NCBI GenBank assembly: GCA_910588945.1
Contig: CAJUSF010000066.1
Coordinates: 1 to 64,000 of the forward strand
Reading direction: 5' to 3'
Source of the DNA: an uncultured Eggerthellaceae bacterium
GTDB lineage: Bacteria; Actinomycetota; Coriobacteriia; Coriobacteriales; Eggerthellaceae
DNA length: 64,000 nucleotides
Part shown: one piece after another, positions 59,810 to 64,000 of the stretch
How the letters are laid out: every line of letters starts with the position of its first letter
Numbering within the stretch: the stretch's first letter is position 1
Position numbers and translations under genes: made by a program
Notes under the pieces: generated by a model
Seen by the model: only the letters and a program-made list of their open reading frames with translations
What the model was told of the DNA's origin: nothing
Database searches by the model: none

Positions 59810-61417
59810 TCATGCGATCGTCTCCATGGCTGCGACATCACGCCAAAGCATAATGGATGCCACAATCCCCACCGCAATAACTAAAAGTTCTCCGATCTGA
59901 CCAAGAAAGATCGTTGCAACCATACCGACAATGACGAAAATCATACTCAAAAGTATAGAGACCATGACCGGAAGTCCGCGTTTGACCGGCTCATACGGTG
60001 ATGTCCATGAAAAATTAGGTCGATGCGCGTCAAGCGCAAGCCCAAGTGTGGCCGACAAGCCTCCCGCCGACAGGCTGCATAGTGCGATGATCAGTGCTTC
60101 TGCAATCCCAAAACCGAAGGCGAACGCAAGCAACGTTGCACAAATAAGGGATGTCGGCACAATGAGAACGAGCGTGAGTACAAGTTTTGCACCGAGTGTC
60201 ACACGCGTGGAGGCTGGAGCGGTAAACATCAACCAGCGCGCTTTGCCTTCGAGCGAAACCGAGGCCGATGTGGGCGAGGTCATCCCCACGATCAGCGCCA
60301 AGAGCCACGGTATGAACAGCGCAATGACCGGGGAGAATTCTGCGGGAAGCATTGATGCTGGAGATGATCCCATAACTGTGGCGATAGCCGCAAGTGCGCA
60401 GATCGCAAGTGCAAGAGCGTATCCCATGCAGCTATTGAGGAAATATATCGGTGTCGAAATGAGCAGCCGCATTTCTTTCGCCATAAAAGCGTAAAGCGGA
60501 CTGCGCTGTTTAACAATCCGAGCTCTTCCACCACGCGATGTCGCCGATGACGGTCGCGATCTGATCGCCATGAGGCGCTGGTTGACAGGCACAAAGATAC
60601 GCGAGAGCACGAAAATAGCTACGATCGCTAGAAACACGGATAGTACAACAAACGCGAAAAATGCGGATGTGTCTCCAGCTGTAATACCGGATGCCGCCCA
60701 TGCGGCTGGCGGATAGATTCCGCCAAGCGCATCGAATATCTGTCCATCGACCATAAGTAAAGCATTATCGCCATCGGGCGCGGATGAGAACCCAAACGAC
60801 GCGATCACGAGGGCAACCAACGCAAGCATAAGAATGCCGCTCATCACAAGGTTCGCATAACGGAACCGCGCGCTCACAAATGCGATAGCTGCAGCAAAAA
60901 GTGTTGCAAGAATCATTGGGATCATCGGTATCAGAATAACTGCGATAGCAAGAATGATTACTTCGATCTCAAAGGGAAGCCCCGAGGCACCCGCGAAGCC
61001 TTCCATAAAATAGACCGCCATCATAGGAATGATAATGACGGCGCTTATGGCCACATTGATGGCGAATAGCGGAATCAGTCGCGACAGCACCACGGTGCGC
61101 ACCGGAATCGGCATCGATATGATCTGATCGAAGTCCTTCAATGCAAACAGCGTCCCGTTGGCTTTCAGAAAAGTTGGGAAAATGACGATGGTGACAGCAA
61201 GAGCAAATGCGAGCAGCGGAATATAGTTCGCAAGCTCGAAAGCAACCAGACTTTGAGCGATTGTGACTGTGTATGCAACCACAAGCGCGACAAGTATGAG
61301 TGCTGCCAGTGCGACAGCAACGATGCCAGCCATCGCTTGCTTCCCGCTATGCAGGCGCTTGTTAATGTCGAACAGGCTAAGAACCTGGATCTTGAGAAGA
61401 AGGCGAAGCTGACTCAT
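59810..61417 (-). CDS. ABC transporter permease, 12-span type
   Basis: The 535-residue membrane protein has about 12 spans in two halves, separated by a basic cytoplasmic loop (RLMAIRSRPSSATSRGGRAR). The N-terminus MSQLRLLLKIQVLSLFDINK is cytoplasmic. TLFALKDFDQIISMPIPVRT is the typical segment of large ABC-2 permeases of the YhaP/ABC_tran-linked sort. It overlaps the ATPase gene by four bases (ATGA), so it is coupled to it. Export of a peptide or lipid is likely; the substrate is unknown. Confidence 0.87.
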   Translation of the reverse strand: MSQLRLLLKIQVLSLFDINKRLHSGKQAMAGIVAVALAALILVALVVAYTVTIAQSLVAFELANYIPLLAFALAVTIVIFPTFLKANGTLFALKDFDQIISMPIPVRTVVLSRLIPLFAINVAISAVIIIPMMAVYFMEGFAGASGLPFEIEVIILAIAVILIPMIPMILATLFAAAIAFVSARFRYANLVMSGILMLALVALVIASFGFSSAPDGDNALLMVDGQIFDALGGIYPPAAWAASGITAGDTSAFFAFVVLSVFLAIVAIFVLSRIFVPVNQRLMAIRSRPSSATSRGGRARIVKQRSPLYAFMAKEMRLLISTPIYFLNSCMGYALALAICALAAIATVMGSSPASMLPAEFSPVIALFIPWLLALIVGMTSPTSASVSLEGKARWLMFTAPASTRVTLGAKLVLTLVLIVPTSLICATLLAFAFGFGIAEALIIALCSLSAGGLSATLGLALDAHRPNFSWTSPYEPVKRGLPVMVSILLSMIFVIVGMVATIFLGQIGELLVIAVGIVASIMLWRDVAAMETIA

Positions 61418-62184
61418 CGCGCATCGCCTCCGCCTTGCTCCCCGCTTTCACGCTCCTGGGCGACCATATCAAGAAACACCTCTTCAAGACTCTCGTCACC
61501 CACAACCTGCTCTGTTGCACCCATCGCCTGTATGCGCCCGGCTCTGATAATAGCCACCTGATCGCAAAGCTTTTCCACCACCTCAAGCACGTGACTTGAG
61601 AAAAAGACAGCTGACCCACGCGAAGCCAATTCACGAAGCATTTCTTTCATGTGAAACGATGCCTCAGGATCAAGACCGACAAATGGCTCGTCAAGCACGA
61701 GAAGCAGCGGTTCGTGCAGAAACGCGCCGATGAGAACGAGTTTTTGACGCATGCCATGCGAATATGCCGAGATAAGCTCATCAAGATCGCCTTCAAGACC
61801 GAGACGCTTGGCGTAAGTCGCAATACGCTCTGCACGTGTGGCGGAATCCACGCCAAAGATATCAGCGATATAGTTCAGATATTGAATGCCGGTAAGAAAT
61901 TCATAAACATCGGGATTATCGGGAACGTATGCGGTAACGCGCTTGCAGGCGATGGCATCGGTGATGACCGATTGACCCGCTATTCGGATATCTCCCGAAT
62001 CGGGCCGCGAAACGCCAACGATGGAGCGGATGAGCGTTGTTTTGCCTGCGCCGTTAGGGCCGACAAAGCCGAAAATGCAACCAGCAGAAACCTCGAGCGA
62101 AACATCATCGAGCGCGCGTTTTTTACCGAACGTTTTGGAGACGTTTTTGATGGCGAGAATCGTGTTTGTTGTGAGCGTGCCCAT
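61414..62184 (-). CDS. ABC transporter ATP-binding protein
   Basis: The 256-residue ATPase starts at ATG 62184, chosen because AAAGGATG lies just upstream; ATG 62199 is less well placed. Walker A is GFVGPNGAGKTTLIR, the signature loop YSHGMRQKLVLIGAFL, Walker B LLLVLDEPFVGLDP, and FFSSHVLEVVEKL carries the switch His. It opens the four-gene operon ATPase, permease, GntR, DUF1648. This layout parallels the smaller GntR-ABC unit at 13.3-15.3 kb, but with the regulator third. Confidence 0.93.
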   Translation of the reverse strand: MGTLTTNTILAIKNVSKTFGKKRALDDVSLEVSAGCIFGFVGPNGAGKTTLIRSIVGVSRPDSGDIRIAGQSVITDAIACKRVTAYVPDNPDVYEFLTGIQYLNYIADIFGVDSATRAERIATYAKRLGLEGDLDELISAYSHGMRQKLVLIGAFLHEPLLLVLDEPFVGLDPEASFHMKEMLRELASRGSAVFFSSHVLEVVEKLCDQVAIIRAGRIQAMGATEQVVGDESLEEVFLDMVAQERESGEQGGGDAR

Positions 62185-62309
62185 AAGCATCCTTTCCATT
62201 TTATATGGCGCGCAATCTTTAGCCGATTGGGGCGATCAAGTATGGCTCATCGGCACGACGGAGGAACTGCGATGCCTTTTGCTTTACCTGTGCATTGCAT
62301 TGCTGTGTT

Positions 62310-62338
62310 TATCTGTTATATCTATACTATAACAGATA
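62310..62338. promoter_or_regulatory. Perfect palindromic operator of the ABC-GntR operon
   Basis: TATCTGTTATA (62310-62320) and TATAACAGATA (62328-62338) are perfect 11-bp inverted arms around a 7-base centre. It lies 126 bases upstream of the first ATPase codon and fits a YtrA-type GntR dimer site. The AT-rich centre could also hold a -10 box. Confidence 0.75.
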
Positions 62339-62497
62339 TAACAACAGCGGGATAGGAAGTGTTAGGCACGGGGTGATTGTATGCTTGACTGACTGCAATT
62401 ACCGTGCGTAATGAATTGCATCCCTGCGAGAGCCATCCGTCCTGCTTCTTGTTTACTGCGTTTCGTCGCTTTGAATCATATGATGACACAGGTTGAG

Positions 62498-62596
62498 CGT
62501 AGGTGCGCATCCGGGTTTGATGCGCACGTTTGCAGGTTTGGGGATGAATCCAAGCAGACAAGCATCGTAGGCGCGCATCCGATTTTGATGCGCGCA
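62498..62596. repeat. Two dispersed hairpin repeats
   Basis: Copies lie at 62498-62530 (GCGTAGGTGCGCATCC, GATGCGCACG) and 62565-62596 (CGTAGGCGCGCATCC, GATGCGCGCA), in the same orientation and about 67 bases apart. They belong to the family seen at 23.3, 35.2, 40.4-40.6 and 62.8-63.0 kb. Confidence 0.78.
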
Positions 62597-62651
62597 ATCG
62601 CGGGGCGCGAAGCGTCCCGCAGGCCATTCGCGCAAAGCGCGTAAGGCCGAA

Positions 62652-62675
62652 ACGTACCCGCGCCCGCGGGTACGT
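62652..62675. other. GC-rich hairpin
   Basis: ACGTACCCGCG (62652-62662) and CGCGGGTACGT (62665-62675) are perfect inverted copies two bases apart, so a very stable stem with a tight loop can form. No T-run follows. It may be a terminator-like or processing structure; its parent transcript is unknown. Confidence 0.6.
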
Positions 62676-62767
62676 ACATAATCACACGTGCGGATACAAG
62701 CCGTATTTGGGTTTATCGGATATGGTTATCAGGTTCGCATACGTTTGTCGAACCCGCAACACAAAAA

Positions 62768-62962
62768 CGTGCGCATGAAGAACGCATGCGCACCTACAAA
62801 GACCGTCCGTACCTCTTTTTGTCATCCGAGAAATGCTTGCCGAAGTGCTTACAAAGCGAGTTCCGCAGGCGTAAGCCGAGGACTGTTTGAGCGACTAAAT
62901 ATCTCGGTAATCATTTCCATCCAGACCTGCAGATGTGCGCATGAAGAACGCATGCGCACCTC
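62768..62962 (+). repeat. Composite block: hairpin, 88-bp element D, hairpin
   Basis: A hairpin repeat (62768-62796), a full 88-bp element (62830-62917, GAAATGCTTGCC to GGTAATCATTTC) and another hairpin repeat (62933-62962) occur in series. The joining sequence TTTTTGTCATC before the element and CATCCAG after it also occur around copies B and C at 35.1-35.3 kb. The rest of the gap to 63291 shows no recognised gene. Confidence 0.85.
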
Positions 62963-63291
62963 GAAGTCTTGCGGGCAAACATAAATGCGGAAAGAGACGT
63001 ATCAGGCCGAACCGATGGCATCAAACCTAATCTTTTGTAATCATCGGCTGATTTTCTGCTTGTTTAATCAGCCCTACAATCCATATTTTACGCTTACTTA
63101 GTACATACCCAAGCAAGACGCAGAGTAGGAATTCCTAAAAACCGCTTGCTCCATGAGGTCTCGCCAGACACTGCAACTGAATCTTTTCATTCATCACATC
63201 GTCAAACCACAAGCCGAACGAAAACGTCGACAAGTCCCAATGAAACCGACCAGAACAAGCGGTCCTTTCGACAAAGCGTTATGTGCGTTGG

Positions 63292-63630
63292 CTATGCAAG
63301 CTGCTTCGCTACCACAGCACCGACATCCTTCCACGAACAAATCTGCTCCATACCCGGCTTTGGAGAATAATCGGCCTCAAGTGCAACAACACGCACGTTA
63401 TTCAACCATGCTTCATCCGTACGCATGTCGTTAGTGGAAATCGAAACAAAATTTGACTCATCATTTGAGGTGACAATGACCTCGAAACGATAATTCTTGG
63501 GAACCGAACGATGGATATGGTTACCATGCTGAGCAAGCTGAACGGCTAGATCTTCCGTCATTTCCGCAGCCAACATGTTGTATTCGAGTACATTAGCGAA
63601 AGAGGTATTGCTCCATTTTTGATAGTCCAT
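63292..63630 (-). CDS. Hypothetical protein, 112 residues
   Basis: I do not recognise this family. The protein starts MDYQKWSNTSFANVLEYNML with GAAGGG upstream. The N-terminal half is helical, the C-terminal half beta-rich (NYRFEVIVTSNDESNFVSIS), ending in ICSWKDVGAVVAKQLA. There is no signal peptide or membrane span. It stands alone, transcribed away from the incomplete gene at the right edge. No function can be inferred. Confidence 0.6.
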   Translation of the reverse strand: MDYQKWSNTSFANVLEYNMLAAEMTEDLAVQLAQHGNHIHRSVPKNYRFEVIVTSNDESNFVSISTNDMRTDEAWLNNVRVVALEADYSPKPGMEQICSWKDVGAVVAKQLA

Positions 63631-63994
63631 GACTAACCCTTCTCGAGCGCCTGATTAATATGGCGTTCGAGCCTACCCCTCCGTTCATGGTACGTCATCA
63701 TCTTTCGAATTACCAGAAATATTTTTCAAATTCTTCCGAAAAAATGTGCTATATTCAAAAAAGCGACAGCTTACATATCGAGTAAAGACTGTCGCAAATT
63801 GCGCGCATTCTAATTATCTGCCGCACCAGGTTCTTAGCGCTCGCATCGTATTGTAGGGGCAGAACGCCCATGATACGTGCGCATTCTCTCCCTGCATAGA
63901 AGAGCTTTGATGACAGGTCGTTGCGGTGTGTCATTCTTCCGATGCATACGTCTTCACGATGCCTTCATCAAACATGAACCATAAGGGGATAATT
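63631..63994 (+). promoter_or_regulatory. Upstream region and possible structured leader of the last gene
   Basis: No gene is seen in these 364 bases. TATATT (63750-63755) is a possible -10 box. After it GCGACAG (63763-63769) and CTGTCGC (63789-63795) form a hairpin, and GCATCGTAT near 63845 can pair with ATACGTGC near 63876. If transcription starts near 63762, the leader would be about 230 bases, long enough for a riboswitch-type element, though I recognise none. Confidence 0.35.
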
Positions 63995-64000
63995 ATGGAA
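63995..64000 (+). CDS. Start of a gene truncated by the window edge
   Basis: ATGGAA follows AAGGGGATAATT, a well-placed ribosome site, at the very end of the window. Only two codons are visible, so nothing can be said about the product. Confidence 0.5.

Overview
The window looks like chromosomal DNA of an anaerobic Actinomycetota, most likely a Coriobacteriia member close to Eggerthellaceae. The best clues are two polytopic membrane proteins ending in a LuxR-type helix-turn-helix, each divergent from a molybdopterin oxidoreductase operon. Supporting clues are a class III fructose-1,6-bisphosphatase, a DMSO-reductase-type respiratory locus and dense coding at roughly even base composition. This assignment is an inference from gene content. 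I saw no rRNA, tRNA or CRISPR array.

Layout. 1-1.6 kb: left edge with the start of a transposase-like gene, then a HEPN/Abi_2 abortive-infection gene between two copies of an 18-bp IS-end-like repeat. 1.6-5.0 kb: fbp and a membrane-anchored surface protein. 5.2-12.5 kb: a putative aromatic-hydroxylation locus, with a transhydroxylase-like molybdenum subunit, its Fe-S subunit and a VOC protein on the minus strand, and a membrane LuxR regulator and an MFS transporter on the plus strand. 12.7-15.4 kb: thioesterase and a GntR-controlled ABC exporter with a clear operator. 15.6-23.2 kb: DMSO-reductase-like locus (dmsABC, a TorD-type chaperone, a second anchor) with a divergent membrane LuxR regulator. 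23.4-28.7 kb: an MFS-CBS fusion, a radical SAM protein, a VanZ-RDD protein and a cysteine-rich DUF5714-like protein. 28.9-35 kb: a 1370-residue surface protein with an embedded DUF3783-like domain, and an AAA_14/DUF4143 ATPase. 35.3-42.2 kb: two YhgE/Pip membrane proteins in tandem, a WYL regulator and a hypothetical. 42.4-45.8 kb: an aldo/keto reductase with ferredoxin-like tail, a Gly/Gln-repeat secreted protein and a uracil permease. 46.2-49.5 kb: csoR-copA copper operon with a near-ideal promoter/operator. 49.8-53.1 kb: XRE zinc-ribbon regulator, hemolysin III-like protein, flavodoxin-fold reductase and SpoU methyltransferase. 53.2-57.8 kb: two tiny proteins, an XRE membrane regulator, a 55-residue membrane protein, and an ABC transporter with a histidine kinase but no response regulator. 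58.0-62.2 kb: ABC transporter, GntR regulator and DUF1648 protein in one operon behind a perfect palindrome. 62.2-64 kb: repeat-rich intergenic DNA, a small hypothetical, and the first codons of a gene that leaves the window.

Two dispersed repeat families lie between genes: a hairpin of about 30 bp built on TGCGCAT/ATGCGCA, and an 88-91 bp element with 12-bp terminal inverted repeats. They occur in alternating blocks at 35.1-35.3 kb and 62.8-63.0 kb. The most interesting functional units are the transhydroxylase-like locus with its palindromic control region, the copper promoter preceded by seven 11-bp tandem units, the orphan kinase-ABC operon, the MFS-CBS fusion and the surface protein carrying DUF3783.
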